A DNA stretch of 64,000 nucleotides from Tomocerus qinae. Lineage: Eukaryota > Arthropoda > Collembola > Entomobryomorpha > Tomoceridae. The notes under the pieces were generated by a model. That model saw only the letters and a list, made by a program, of their open reading frames with translations, was not told where the DNA came from and ran no database searches. Numbering within the stretch: the stretch's first letter is position 1; every line of letters begins with the position of its first letter. The position numbers were made by a program, and so were the translations under genes. The stretch spans positions 10,634,513 through 10,698,512 of the forward strand of contig CM034547.1 of assembly GCA_020055645.1 (NCBI GenBank). Direction: 5' to 3'. Below are positions 23,473 through 38,589 of this stretch, in pieces.

Positions 23473-26400
23473 TAGCTAATTTTTTGTTGGGTCAAGTTAA
23501 TCAATGGAAAAGTAGATGAATGTAATTCGATTTAATTATAGAATTTTATTAGTTTCTATCAGCATTAATGTAACATTTTACTTTTCGATCGCAGTGCACG
23601 AGAATTTATTAACTAAATATTATGTACACGAATAAAAACGCAAAGGTAACGACATTTTCAAATAGTAACATACTTTACAATTTCACAGTTTAGATTAGAA
23701 ATTGGTATTTCAACATAATAGCATAGCGTGTATTAAGTAACAATACTGGCTTATTTTTTATAGTACTCACAGTGCAAAAGCATTTATAAGAAAGGTACTC
23801 TTCACCTAGTTTACGTCTATGTCAGTGTCAGTGCAATGAAGATAGGTTTAAGCATAGTCAATTAAACTTTATGTTAGTGACTTTTCCGTGCCATGAAAAC
23901 TAGTAGATGGTGGAGGCAGATGGTAAGAACTAGTAATACAGCGTCAATCGTCATAGACTACAAGCAATTATCACCCAACGTCAAATGTAATGACAATGAC
24001 ATCTTTTTTTAAACTTCTATATAATTTACACTAATTTACATTAGATCCAGAAACTTGTATAATTGTCTATAATATAGAGGACATGCATTAATAGGCCATG
24101 CTATTATATTTCACTGTTTATATACATTATCAAATGCACAATGATTACAGTAAAATCTAGACATTCATGTCTTCAACAACGTCCTCACACCGGAAACCTC
24201 CACATTTTATTTTTTGACTAACTTGAACAAGTCTAACAATAGTATACAGCTAAGACCTTTCAGAAACTATTTACTCATCACGTAACGACTTCACCAAAGA
24301 ATTAAATTTTTATTTATTGGAAAAGATGAAAGAAATAGATAATTCAAAGTTTATCCCTACTAAATCAATTATTCCTCCCAAAATTACATCTCAATTAAAA
24401 ATGTCATCCGCTATAACATTTTTTTAATTGTTCTGCTTCGCCAACAACAAAACACGTTGTTTGCCTACACGTCTGCGGAAGATTTTCTTGATACAATTGA
24501 TTTTATGACAGCTATTAAATTAAAATAATTAGTGTTCGCCGCACTAATTTATAACATATAATTAATAGATGTAAACTTTGTATACAGTACGATTCATAAG
24601 GTACTTTCACCTTATTGACTCGACTCCATACATCTTTTACCACAGCAAATTAACTAAAATTTCGGTGAAAGTGAGTGAAAGGTCGGTGAAAGTTTTATAT
24701 GGAGTTAGCACTAATAAAGTGAAAGTACTAAGTCAACTGCTTAGTAGGTCGTAAGACAGTTATAATAATATTATTAGCCTAGTTAATGTAAGTAAACACA
24801 ATAAAGTATTTGTACAATAGTTGTATCGATGTTGAAGAATACAGGATTTACGAGAATTCCACAAGATTTTAGAAAGGCTGATGAATGTATTACCAATGTC
24901 GCTGTTGTATGGTAATAAACATAAATATAAACATTAAAATATTCCTACCTTAAGGAAACTTAGCTTCACTATGATTAAAATAGGTAAATTATTCCTCTCG
25001 ACCCTCTCTTATTCATACATATTTGTTCGTTAAAATAAGCCATCTCGTTACAATGAATACTTTTAAATATGAATTTCGATTAGAGTATGAAACAAAATAA
25101 AAAAATCTAATACTTTTAGACTCAATACTAAATATCAAATCTCTACTAATAATAATAATTTCTTATTTCTTATGTGTAGTTGTAATTAGTTACGTTTACG
25201 TACCATCACAAAGTGAGATCGTAAGCGGTTGAAAATTGAAGCATGTACATCAGTATAAATAATTTGTTCTGCACATATTTGATTTAAGACATTACAAAGT
25301 GCTTGTGATTTGTTCAAGAAAGTTGAGTAACTTCATACCATTATAAAGTATTTTTGGGAGAGGAAAGTTGCCTGCTTAGATTTTAATATGTAAATATAAG
25401 AATAAAGTTAATATTATGTTCAGAATACAAAGTTCATCCAAATTTCCTAGTTTCAGAGAGGTACTAAGTCAGTCATTACAATGTAACTATTTCAGCTTGT
25501 ATTTAGGTACAGACAGCTATTACTACCAATGAAATAAGATAATTAATTACACTTTTAGGCTACGTGTGCAAAAAGCATACATTCATCAGGAATCAAAGGT
25601 CAGCAAAAAAACTTTCATCGGAGTACCAAAGTAAAAGTGTTACATCAAACGAACTAAATTAATCACTGTTATCTGCAACGATTCAATTGGATTGGAACAC
25701 TGCTTTGACTGAGAATTAATAACGTACATTAAATCATCTTAAGATGTCGAATGTACTGAAGGTTTGGCAAGGTTTTGTACAGAAAGGGTGTGTATGAGGT
25801 CAGGAAGAGAATAATAGGCATAAGTGTAGAAAAGGTTATCATTTTGGCAATGAAGTCAACTTTCATTTGCAGCTACTTCACTATATTATAATTAACTTGT
25901 AATTGTAAGACCGAACTGAGACGCAATTCCGGTATAAATTACACATTTACAGCAGTATTAAGTAAAGTTAATATACGAGCGTTAATTACCGACTACTAAT
26001 AATGGAGGCGAACATCCTTAAGGACTTTGTTCTTAGCGTTACGTTTTGTTACAAAATTATGTGCCTTATTAAATACTGTAAAATACAACATAAATAACTT
26101 CAAAATAGTAAACATTATTAGTACGCCATGTATTCTACATATAAACTTTAATCTATGACTTAACTGCTATTAGACTATAATTTGTTGAGTATGTTTTGTT
26201 CTATATAGGTAGAGTCTACGCAAATATTAACTGCCCAGCTACACAAATGAATAACAAGTTGGATAGAAACTGGATTCCTTCCACCACGTCCTACACACTA
26301 ACCCACGTAATACACAACAGGACAGTCGATAATATAACATTGTTCAATCAAAGTACTCTTTAGTCTTTGCAGTCAGCAAAGTATTCTTAAAAGCCCATAA

Positions 26401-27188
26401 AAATTGGATCAATATTACTTACAACTACAATCATCAGTAACCAGATAGACACCTGTTACTCATACTGATATGCTCGAAATTGGGAGGAAATGAGGGGAAA
26501 TTTGACATGTTAGGAATTGTAAATGACGATTATAATATTATTACAATTATAAACATACTTTAAGCACAACCCCTCCAATTAAGATGGATTTGTTAGTAAC
26601 AAAAAATTAAAAACCTCAGAATTTTCTGTACTGAATAGTGCGATGCTAAATAGAAAGCGAGAAGATTATATTTAAGGATTAAAATAATTAACCAGCACTA
26701 CTTTTCATTCCTTTCCATCTATTTTCATAAAGCATTCCGCACCGATCTACGGTCTACTTACTATTTTCTTCATTTTTATATTAATTTCCTATGTATATTA
26801 CTCTACTTTTCATAAACAAACACATGACCAACTTGCTGATCGCCTTAACCTTTCTAAAGCGAAATCAGACTTTTCTTTTCAAATGGGTTTCATGTAGGAT
26901 CAGTAAGAGACACTTCCTATGCCTGGCCTGGATACAGGTTAATATTCCCTATTGATAGTTTTCAAACTCCTACTCGTGTCAATTATTGAAAAATAATTCA
27001 CTGAGACTTCCAGTTTAATATTTACATATAATTTGTTTGCCACATTCACACAATTAATGACTACATTGTGTACATCGTACGGCTGTTGCGCAATTCACGT
27101 ATTGATGATGTCATTTACTTACGTACGAAATGCCTGATTTGGTGAAGATAATTTTGATATTTTCGTATTTGGAATAAGTATACACATT
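23473..27188. other. Gene-free 3.7 kb between convergent genes
   Basis: Very AT-rich; no open frame of note on either strand and no repeat family recognised. Part may be the 3' UTR of the minus-strand acyltransferase, whose stop is at 27189. Confidence 0.5.
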
Positions 27189-30100
27189 TTAGTCCACTTT
27201 CAATTTATGGTTCCTCAGCTCTGCCCTAGAATCAGCAGGTGGATAATTGTCACCAATATCTGAAGTTTCTTCCAGTGCATAAAGTTTGACGAACTCGATT
27301 CTCTTTAATAGCTTTGTTTTAAATGAATCTAAAGGAAACGTTCCGATTACTTTACAATCCAATGTAAATAAGTGGGAAAAGTTTAAGGCATTATTCCATA
27401 TTGTAATTTTGTAACGTACTATGTACTTACCCAGATTTATTGTGCTAGCGTCTTTTTGTCCAGATTCAAATAATGCTATTGCGTCCTTCTCTCTCGTTTC
27501 GAAAATTTTACCCATCAATGATATAAATGTTTCTTTTGGCATAGAACTTTTATCTTGGCAGTACATCTGTTAACATTATATAAAATATTAGTTAAACACA
27601 AAGTACGATTTTAAAACTGGTAACATTTATCTTGTACATATTTACATTACAGAATAGTGCAATTTAGTACATATAACATATCAAGCATTTCTGACCATTG
27701 TTTTTTGTAACTCAGAGAACGTTATAGCAAAAGTATGGACTCCATAAAAACGTTATTGTGAGTCAATAAAGTTGTTCATCTTACCCAAAATAAAATGGAG
27801 ATCAATCTGGCCTCAGCAATACCCGTTTGGAAAAACAGCGCAAAAAAGATGTATTCTCGAAGATCAATCTTTTTTACTTCCTCGTCACTTTCCTGCAAAT
27901 AGACAAAATGACAAATGCAACTACAATACGAAAACCTATTTTATAATAAAATGGAGCATTGGCAGAGGACATACAGTATTTAGAAGAGTAAACAATTCTT
28001 GAAGTTCTTCACTTCTGATAGCATCTTCTTTTTTGACTTGCATATGTTCCAAGAAACGTTCCGTTGTAACTTTCCATTCCACATTATTACGCGTATTATT
28101 TTCGGTAATAAAGTCTAGTTCCCTACCTTCCTTGATTCTACAATTTTGCAAACATTTTAAAATTCATTTTTAATATAATCCAACCAGTATTATTTCATGA
28201 ATTTTGTTGAAGTTTTTTCTTGGCAAGGCAAATAATATAGTTTTGATTTACCCAAGACATTTTCTGTTATTTCTGATAACTTTTAGTCTTTTCGGAAGTG
28301 AGCTTTTGCGCAGTCTAGCCATAACGCAGCCATCTTCGTACGTAAAATCTTTTGTAGGGACACCCAACGAACTATTTGCACATAGTAATAAAATGAATAA
28401 AATAATTTGTAAAACACTATTATTCACATTTTTTATCAATAAATTATTACTCAGCCATAATACGACGTATGTTTTGGCCATAAAGTTTAGCATCTTTCAT
28501 CTCTTCTTCAGTTGGATTATGAACAGGAAGGAATTCGATTTCAAGGTGATTTGCAAACTGAAGCAGTGCCAAAAGAGCAGAGTATAAACTAGAAACATGG
28601 ACAACTTTAAGTTAACTAAAATCCGATAAGACGTTTTAAGGTTAAATGGTATTCGCGGATAGAAAATTACATATAGCAATGACTATATATAAGAGCTTAC
28701 GCATGTGGGCTATCAAAGGTCCAGGGCATGCAATCGAATTTGTTTGGATATCGGACAATAACTGGTTGCACAGGAACTCCAGGAATAAATGCTCCTGGTT
28801 TAAAAGAAATGAGACAAGATCGATTTGTGCAAGTTCCTTCGGGAAATATGAATATCTAAAAACCAAAATAACATACATTATTCCAGCATCTTTAATGAAA
28901 TGACAATGATCTAACCCTGGATATAAGCCATTGTTATTACCTGAGGCCATCTTTGGCCATTTTGAATCTGTTTGGCTCTTTCAACAATCAATTGTGCTGA
29001 TCTTTTCCTCGAAGCTTCATTCTCACGTTCGACATACACAGGTTGTGTGAAATTTATTAAATCTATAATAAAATAGTCAATTATTTTGTTGTAATGTTTT
29101 TATGAGCAAGTCGCAGTAAAACATCAATTCATGCATTAAATTTCTTTTAATTTGCTATTTCGATACTGACTACTGAGAGTACTGACTAGTTCAGGCAAAA
29201 GTATTCCATTAACATGCTTATTTGTCTACAAATATAAAAGCGTATATAATCGTAAAATTGTACATAAAAAATTCCTCAAGCAAGCTCATCATTATATATC
29301 TGTATCGTTCGATACTAGCACAAACATCGAGACTGTTTTTGAGTCATCATTTCTCTTTACATATAAGACTCACAAGCATAATACGTGATCTACTTTTACA
29401 GCATGCATTGACATTAAAATACGGCGCAGTAAAGCTAATAACAAGCAACATTTAACAGCAGTAAGCTAAACAAGCATATTATTTTCAACTGGTATTTCCC
29501 ATTCCTATTTGTCTTAATGTAGCTTGTAACTTATACCGTCCACCCTTCAAAAGAAAACATGCCAACAATCAAGTGAATATGAAAATAGTTATCCTATCCA
29601 TATAACTTCACAGGGTATTCACTGACGCAACACTAGATTTAATGTAATGTGTTAACTATCAATAGTAGAGTAGCAAACAAAACGTTATACACTTTTTAGT
29701 GTGTACTATAAGTAGTATAGCTCTGCTTTTGATACGTGTACAACTCAGAATGAATAAACACATGCCTATTATACATTATGTGATTTTTGATATAAATATT
29801 ATATTATACATATCCTAAACTAAACGTCTCAATACATCGGATGCACAGATACTACAGCACAACATAATTTATCATTTACGGGTTGCAAAAGTAATCTTTT
29901 ATAATTAAATTATAAGCATTATCATCATTATTCATCATCAATGATTAAGTGATTACTGAAACTGAGTACACAATTCAATCATTAAGCAAAGACACTTATA
30001 CATTTCCAACTTTTCAACTAATCCGAGATCATTTAATTAAAGCACAAAAAATAAGTCACTATTTGTCCCTGCTTTAGGTTTTATGATAAGTAAACGATAA

Positions 30101-33100
30101 GATACCATTTATCAAACCCATTTAAGACTCCAAACATATAAATAATAAATACTTAAAACCCAATCGTTTAGAATTATTTCAACCATGCATGATCTCTTCT
30201 CTGCTACTTATTACCATTAAATCAAAATAGGATAACTTATATATCAGAGACAGATGCCGATACTATATCTGTGATATAAATCTAATACGGAAATCGTCAT
30301 AATTTACTTTTAGTTCTAATATAATAAAATGTATATGTAATCTTCATTCAATTTCGTTAAAGCAAAGCGTATTGTAACAAAAACTAAACAAACATTGCAT
30401 GTTGCATACGACCATAAGCATAAACAAGAAAACAAGAGTCCCTTTCGTTCATTTGACTTAAACTATAACGCAATACACTTATGCCAATTGAAATCGAGTG
30501 ATCGAATTAGTCTTACTTCCGAAAAACCAAATGTCCTTTGCTTCTAACTTGGCGACGACTGAGGGTGAGCCCAACATTGTTAACACGAAAGCATCCCAAA
30601 AGCTTGAATGTGGAGCAACAACCAAAATCGGAGCTTCTTGTGGAGACGCTTGTTTTCCTTTCACGTTCACCCACCAAAACCCTGCCCCCATGAAAAAGGA
30701 TCGCATGAGGAAGTTGGAAATAAACCATCGTACGCCTCTGAAAATACAAATAGTAACATTAAGATTTGGGGATTTCATGTACTACTTACTGTTACTACTA
30801 TTACTCGAACCAATTCATCTATATTGTGCTACGCTTGAATGTTAGACATTATAAACTAAGTGAGACAAAATCCTTGAACTTGAACCTTGAGTTATTTTAG
30901 TCTATAGCCTAACATTCACTGTCACTGTCTTTCTAGTTCCTGCTCTTTTCTTCTAGCCACAACGAGACTCCCTCGCCTCGCAAAGCAATTCTACAGAAAA
31001 CTATGACCAAGACTAGGATGACTAGGATGACTAAGGACGCTTTCTTCACATAATAATGATCATGACTACGTGTGACACTTACAATAAGTAATAGTACCAT
31101 TACCACGAAAATTCTAATGAAAAATGTTGTGTTCGTTTTCAAAAAATGTCTTTTTTACAATATAATGGCGAAAATGTTTTCAAAAAACCGTCAGTTATCC
31201 ATGGAAAGAAATTATAAGTTTAACTACATTTTTAATTAGGCTTACTACAATATAATATTTGTCAACTTACCGCCTCCAAGCAGATAATGGCTTTTGGGAA
31301 TCTTCATCTGACAATCCAATAGTTCCAATACCGGCAAAAAACCAAGCTAAAACAATGGAAACAAGCATCCATATAGCTCGGATAATTGCAAAAGGTGTCA
31401 TGATGGTCATCTGCAAATCAAAGTTTTATGTTTTTTAAATAAAATGTATTCAAAATGCTGTAATAGATTAATTATTAATAAATATTATTATTTTTAAAAA
31501 AGGATAGAAAAGCCTGCAAGATCATTATAATATATTTAATTTGTACATTGTAATTGGGTCTTGACCGCTACGTGGGGAGGTATGTTATTATTTTTTTAGC
31601 AATGAGTCTTAAAACTAAGTTGAATGAAGCTAGTTTTGTGCTGCTTTCGTTTTCATAAGCGGTGATATGAATTGATATGATTATGACAAAGTCAAAATTG
31701 GATGTCAAAATTTTCATTTCATCTTTTACAGGTAGGATGTAGGATTTATACATAGAGATAATAATATTATTAATTAAAGGATTTTAACGTTCAATGTTTT
31801 AACATTGTGCTTATTTGTTGTGCTGTGCGGTAAAGTGTATAATATAGTAAATGCGCTCAACGGAAACTGTATAATGTGTATGTGTAAGTGTATAACATTC
31901 TACTACCGGTTCAAAATTGCATACACTAGATTTCGAATGACTCATTGTCTTAAGTACTATTAATACGTGTACCATTCAAGTACACGTCATGTTACATAGG
32001 TAAGGTAGCATTTTATCAGTCATTCATTACATGCGTGATATTGATGGCACAGTGTCTGATGGATTAATGGGAAAAGTCAGATAAACTATAACAAAACATA
32101 GAGAAGCGACCTATATCGTAACCCATCAACAAGATATAACCATAACACATCAGCCCAGTCCAGTAGTTTAGTCAAAATAAACATATTGAGAAAAGTATAT
32201 GAGGTACACTTAATTACATAATAGATGGATACATACTACAAAATAATATATAAGGTAAATTGGCCCATGATTTCTCAGGAAAAGTAGCCTTGGGTCTTGG
32301 TAAAATTAAGGTAAAATAGAATTTTAATGAAGTATCATTTGGCATTTGTTGGGAATTTGGTATACTTGTTTGGTAGTTTGATATTTACTGCCTTATTATT
32401 ATTATAGTATTGCAGAGTAAAAGTATTTTATGCAACAGAAACGATTCCTGTATAATTTTTTACACGCGAGACGTGCAAACTATATGAGGTACAGTAAGCA
32501 GAGACAAAAGTCTAAGCAAAGATAATTTCAATTACTTTTGATCACTTAAAAACTTTCAGCGTTTCTATTTAGATATCTCTAGAATATTTTACCATATGGT
32601 CATGCATCATGCATGACATCTGCTAAGTAAGTAACATGTCTATAAAAATATTTTTAAGTACCCACCTACTTCAATACTTTACAGGGATAAGGAATAAAAG
32701 GTAAAGTATACAGCTAGCTATTTATAATGGTAGAGTCCGCAGCTGACGCGAAATGATGTATATTTAGGTTAAGTTCGGTAAAATCTGGTTGGTAAATGGT
32801 TAGATTATTATTATTTTCGCTTTGGCTAGACTTGTCCGCCATAATTTGACAATTGACAATACGCAATTCATCAATTAAAACAAAGACAAAAGAATACAAT
32901 ACAATTACTCGGACGAAGTGTCTCAATTTAGCACAAATGTTGTAAAAGTAGTATAGTACATACTACAGTGGTCAGTGATGTCTGCTTTGTCAGTACAATA
33001 TAATAATATATAAATCTATATAATCTACGCATATAAAGCATGCATATTGTAGTTTTACTACCATAGTGTTGTATGATGTTCTCTGTACCTTACCATTTTA

Positions 33101-35480
33101 TTTTTTTCTTTCAGGATAGATAGGTACCTAATAAGAGTATACCAGGTACCTTATAATAATATTGTGGTATTTAGGTGAGTAAGTAGGAAAGAAATCTACT
33201 TGATGATATTTATTGCGTATGACCACTATACATATACAAGCACAAAAGATATAGGGGTGTAGTATTTAGGTACACTTGCTTGCTCCCAACTGTGTGAGCT
33301 ATTATTCTGATAGTACAGTACACCGAAAGGGTATAGGTACTACGGCACTAGCTACTATCTAGGGACATATAACTGGCAGTAGCTGCTGTAGCCATTTAGT
33401 TAATAAAACAATAATCAAGTTGTAGAACTACTTGTTCAATGATGCAGCGTAAGCTATGAGTACCGTAGTACTTACGTAGATATATTATTTATTATTGATG
33501 TGTCGAAGGTTTGACTTTGATGAGATTGTTCTGCGTAACAGATCTAGAAAATCTACACGAATTGTGAAGTAAATATTCCAAATTATTGCATGGTAGTTTC
33601 CACAATTTGAATACAATTACAAAATATAATTGTTATATTGCAATGTAACTGGCATTAGGAAAGTACTTGAGTTGAATATAATATAGCAACTAAACTAAAC
33701 TATTTAATTGAATAGCTTTGCACATAAAACCTGAAGGTTACTTGCATCACCCATGAATAGGAAGGCTAAGTGTACTAGTTGTAACCAGTAACAGTAAGAG
33801 TAACACAGCTTTATGAAAATCAACTGACATGGTTCTTTAGGATAATAGGCTTTTAAATACAATTAAAGTATAAAAACGCTTTTTGAGCACTGAAAACTCC
33901 TAAGGTAATTATGCAGTTGGTTTTCATAATATTTAATTTTTTGTACTATACTTTTGCTTTCTGCAGATAACATATTGAACGAGCACACGAAGTAAAAATA
34001 ATTATTATTACATAATAACCATAACAAATACGGTAAAAAATCTAAGTAGTAGTAAATTAGAATATCATACCTTAATGTAGTCGTACAAGCAGGTTAACGA
34101 CACACGGCTGTAGAATGCATTTAGCGGTGGTCGCGGGCTCTCAGATGAATGAGATGTATTTGCCACAGGATTTGCTGCTTCTGTGATAGAATTAATGCCT
34201 TTAAAACCGAAAAATGACGACCAAAACTCGTCGTTTGTGTCCGAATCAGCATTCCCTTCAGAAGAATCCAGGTTTTCAATTGCCGCCTTTGCAGCAGTCT
34301 TTTCTAAACGCTGAGTGCTTTTTGTATCTTTACTGTCCGTGTTTTGCAATTGTTGCCTCAATAGATTTGTTGATTTCTCTAGTTGACGTTTAAAATTTGA
34401 TATTGTGAAGGAACTTCTTGTATCCACATCAGGAATAGAATCTGGAGGGGAAATTTCATCCAGGTCTAAACAATCCTGTCTTCCACCCAGACGATTTATA
34501 AATACTCCTGGCTTTGGAAAATTGTTTTCATAGATTTTCCACAATGATGTATTTCTTAGATTAAGATTCAGGTTTAAATTCAGGTTCAGATTGTTAAAGT
34601 AATTTAAACCAAGAGAAGGAAGTGGAAAGTAGCCCTGATTATCTTCATCGTGGTGTTCATCTGCATCTGGTAATATTTCTTCAAGATATGATAGGTCTTC
34701 AGATTCAACACACTTTTCATTTAAATCCACCTTAGGAATTTCTCGGGGTTTGTCGACTAGAATCTTTAAAAAAATCACAAACAAGGTTAATTTTCTCTTT
34801 CCAACAAGGTAATTACAACAAAAATGTACACATGTCACTTGTCACATGTATTTTAAATATTTTAATTTGTAATCACTCTATTCACACTACATTCAAACCA
34901 TTGTTTTACTATACGCTTTTGTTTCATAACCTTATCTAATGTGTGTTCACATTCCTATATAAATTAAATAATTAAAAAAAATAAGCTAAAAGAAAAAATA
35001 TGAAGTAAAAAATCACAAGGCATATCTAATCCAAATCAAACTGTATGCAGTAAAATATCATGCTTGCTTAGCAAAATGTCTATAACATCAAATCTAAAAC
35101 AAATTAGAAAAATACTCATATTCTTAACACAATAAGCCCTTTTCAGTGCCAGTTGTTTGGGCGGAGAATAGGCTTATATAGAACCAAGTTTCGGGGTGGG
35201 CTAAGATTTTAAGTAGGCATATATGTTACACCTATATTCGGGCAAAACTTTTTCGAGATTTTAGGGGGAAAATCTCCTTTCCTTGGATTTGGGAGGGGGG
35301 ATTACAGCCCCGATATAATAGTTAATAAATTACCATTTGATAGATTGCATTTTTGGCATCGTAGTCAGCACAGTACAAAAAAGTGTACAGTATTCAGTCA
35401 GCCATTCAGTAGTACTGACTATATTCGCTATGAATGAACGAACAAAAGTATAGTAAGTAAAAAAGCAACAAACTCACCAT
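27189..35480 (-). CDS. LPCAT: Lysophosphatidylcholine acyltransferase (LPCAT1/2 type)
   Basis: At least nine exons. A single ATG codon (35480-35478, then GTGAGT) appears to be spliced to 34763-34071; 31410-31271 follows, then further exons to 27189. The roughly 230-residue N-terminal extension is acidic and Ser-rich with an (NL)n run near 34560. A membrane helix is encoded at about 31390-31310 (WMLVSIVLAWFFAGIG). The PlsC-type domain follows: APHSSFWD holds the HX4D catalytic motif, FGNLINFTQPVYV block II, FPEGTCTNRS block III and GVPVQPV block IV. LGVPTKDFTYED and a degenerate EF-hand region come next, as in LPCAT1/2. The enzyme re-acylates lysophospholipids (Lands cycle) at ER or lipid-droplet membranes. 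EF-hand ligands are poorly kept, so calcium control is doubtful. The long N-terminal extension is unusual for the family. Exon edges in the EF-hand region are approximate. Confidence 0.85.
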
Positions 35481-36588
35481 TTTTGCGAAACGTATTTTCG
35501 AAAATTGGAGAAATCAGCGATTTAAATCATGAAGCTACCACAACAACCGAAACAAGTGTTAAGCCACGACTGCCAGCACTGTCACTGTTTATGTAAACTG
35601 TTGTACCTGTTGTTTGTAAAGTATATTATTTGCTTTGTATCTTACTGATGACTGTCCGAACTGTTTGTCTTGTTTTTGTAGTTTTAGAGTTGTATTATTC
35701 TAGCATGTAAACAAATAGAACAATAGAATGTATTTAATGGTATTGGTACATTCAACATTAGTAGTACCGACACACAGTACAGTAACAGATGACAGAGTAC
35801 AGTACAATATTGACAATACAATAAGATTTTTCGTATTCTTGTTCATTAATTTTGCATTATATATTTAAAAGTGAAAAGGGTTGTCTCTTTTCACTTTTGC
35901 ACTGACTGTCTTCTTATGTCCGCCACTTGGCACTTGGTTAGTTGGGGTTAGGAAAATGCACTATGTAAAATACAATTTAAATAGTTTGCTCCCTTGCCTA
36001 TAAACTTTGAAAACTTTCAGCAAAGTACTAGTAGATGGTAGATGTGGATAGCTGTGAAAATAAACCAAAATCTTTCATAAAATAATAAAATCCCGTAGGG
36101 AGGATTAATATAATTATATTTCACAGTACAATTTTGACAATTAAAAATACCCAGTAACTCAAGTGTGAGTAAAAAATATGAGGTTCAATAAATCGAAATT
36201 CTGTCACAATAATTTTGAATATAGTCACTGCAGGAGTCACTTACACTACATTATAATATTATTGATATTCACAACAATCATGAATGAATCATAATAATCA
36301 CAAAATCACAAACAACATAAACAAGAAATAGCTCATCTGCTCATGTTGACTGTTTATAAGTTCTCCATCGCAGTCGCAGTTAGTTTGAGCTTACTTTTCT
36401 AGTGGTATAGTTCTATCAAAAGTAAATACACAACTGCCTGCAAGGCAAGCTGCAAAGCGAGAGCGAGGCTGCTCGACGCTCAACTTAACTAAGATATCTT
36501 AAGCTGAATCCGCACTGAAACAATAACAAAATTGGCAAAACATTTTTGTTCAGCAAACAAACACGAAATGGTTGAACAAAATTATTAG
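35481..36588. other. 5' flank of LPCAT
   Basis: No coding exon seen. The LPCAT promoter and leader should lie at its left edge. Confidence 0.4.
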
Positions 36589-37526
36589 GTTGAATTTAGG
36601 CAGCGGTAGATTGTTGCTCCATCCAATCCCGTTTCCTCCAAGTTGAAACATAGCTAACCTGTGCACACTGCAGGGATAGTAGGGACGGGTCAGTTATACT
36701 ACAGCTGAGCGTAGTACTTTTCCATTGCTTAACCACCCAGTCCTCTACTTAAATATTTCCAATCGGTTTTTGACGTTCCCTGGTTCAACCTGGAGCTATT
36801 CTATTATATAATCGTAGACTTAGATAAAATTAGCTACCTATATATCTATGTATGTCTGGTAGGGTAAATTTGAATTTTAGCGCGTTGTGATTTCGTTTGA
36901 TCCACAAGGAGGCATTATTACTACAAAATTATTATACCTTTCGAAATCGAGTCGCGCATGCTGGTGGCTACTATTGATATATACATCAGTAGAATTGTCT
37001 TGTTCTAATTTCTAATTAAGAATATATGTAAGTTACAAGGATCGACTACCAGAGATGCTCCCGTTATAGCAATTTGAAATTGGCATATTTAACATAAGTA
37101 GGTTAGGTAATTTAAAAGTTAATTGGTCAATTTCCATTTAAGTTTACAAAGATCTGTTTTTTACAGCCCTAGGAAACAGCCTGGAGATCATATCCAAAAT
37201 GACTTTTCCAAACCAATTTTAACACATACCAAACAGGCAAAAAATTCTAACCTCGTGTTATTTCAGTTACTATGGAAGGGATATGTACGTACGAAAACGT
37301 ACGAAAAAGTTAGCTTGATGGGACAATACATAACCTGTGTAATATTATAGCCTCCTCCGTTTTCTCCGGCTCCGGTCGTTATTTTTGCCTCTTTTCTCCT
37401 GATAAAAAATAAACTATTTGTTGTTAAAGCTAGCGACTGGAGGAAATGGAGGCAATATACATAATATTAGGGTATTAGGTTATGTAGCAGATTGGAGGAA
37501 ACGAGCGTTCGCTGCCTAAATTCAGC
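36589..37526. mobile_element. MITE, copy 2 of the GAATTTAGGCAGCG family
   Basis: Begins GGTTGAATTTAGGCAGCGG and ends CGCTGCCTAAATTCAGCC. Similarity of the arms beyond the first 20 bases is weak (TTTCCTCCA stretches on both sides). No transposase. It contains a 60-bp motif also seen near 38595 and 44000 (TAGACTT then a run ending CTGGTAGGG). Confidence 0.65.
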
Positions 37527-37810
37527 CCAAAATATTGCTGCTGTTTGCGCCAAGTATGATAATGAAATCTTTCAAAATGAAAATAATGCTATTGAGCATT
37601 ACTTTTTAACCACACTATTTTTATTGCAAACGAGTTTTTTCACCGTTGTTACAAAAATCGAGTTCCTTCATTCAACCTGGGACAAAAACTACTTTTACAT
37701 ATATGAGCATTTATGCATTGGTGCGAATGAGCCTGTAATATATAATATTTTAAAAAGTCTATGTTCTATGTCTGGTATATGCATGGTGCTATGACCAAGT
37801 GCTGACTATT

Positions 37811-37900
37811 AATGGTTTCAATAAAGTACTCCAACTCATACTTTCATGTGTTATATTTAGTACATGGAGGTATGCTTTGGGGTACATTATTGAAAACATT
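37811..37900. mobile_element. Palindromic element P, copy 1
   Basis: About 90 bases that fold on themselves: TTTCAATAAAGTACTCCAA on the left and TTGGGGTACATTATTGAAAA on the right. It is the most diverged of three copies (see 38819 and 41331). Confidence 0.65.
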
Positions 37901-38589
37901 AATAAGCTCTAGGCTTTATAGTGCTGCTATGCTTTTGCTGTGCTGAAGTGCTGATACTGAGTTTCTACTGTTCTAGACTGTTTGAACGCCTTAATAAATA
38001 ATTATTATAATACCTCTAATTCAATACAATGAGTGGTATGAATAAGGCCTAACTTATGCTTTTACTTAAAGTTTTTTAAGTAAAAGGTTTCTTTGGTATG
38101 AATAAAAATATTAGCAATTACTTTTGCTTATGCTTAATCTAGGACTAAAAGTATTTGCTAATTTGCATAAAGCATTTACTACCGTTAGAAGTAAATACCA
38201 CATTTTGGTATGAATAACATCTTGAATTTACTTCTACTTTAAGTATTTGCTTCAAAAATTTGAAGCTTCTCCGATAGCAACTTCACCTTTTACTATTTAC
38301 TTCCCCACGCAAAATTAGTAGGATTGGTAGAATTAACGATTAATTTTCTAAAGTAACTCATAAGTAGATAAATCTGACCGGTTACGTATAACCACGGAAT
38401 TAGACTATTATTAATAGTTTAACCTGGAAGAATAATGTTATAGGAATTAAAGCGACAGAATGGAGCAGAGCCCTCTAACTGTAAGGAATTTAACTACCGA
38501 GTTAAAGTAATTCGATGGACCTGGAACAGTATCGTCTTCTGTAGATAAGGAAAATCAACTACGTCAAACTACATGGACAAATTGCTGTT

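Noticed and set aside
32714-32926. Open frame starting MADKSSQSENNNN inside the LPCAT intron, as an alternative first exon
   Set aside because: No usable donor in the right phase follows it and there is no conserved feature; kept only as a remote possibility.
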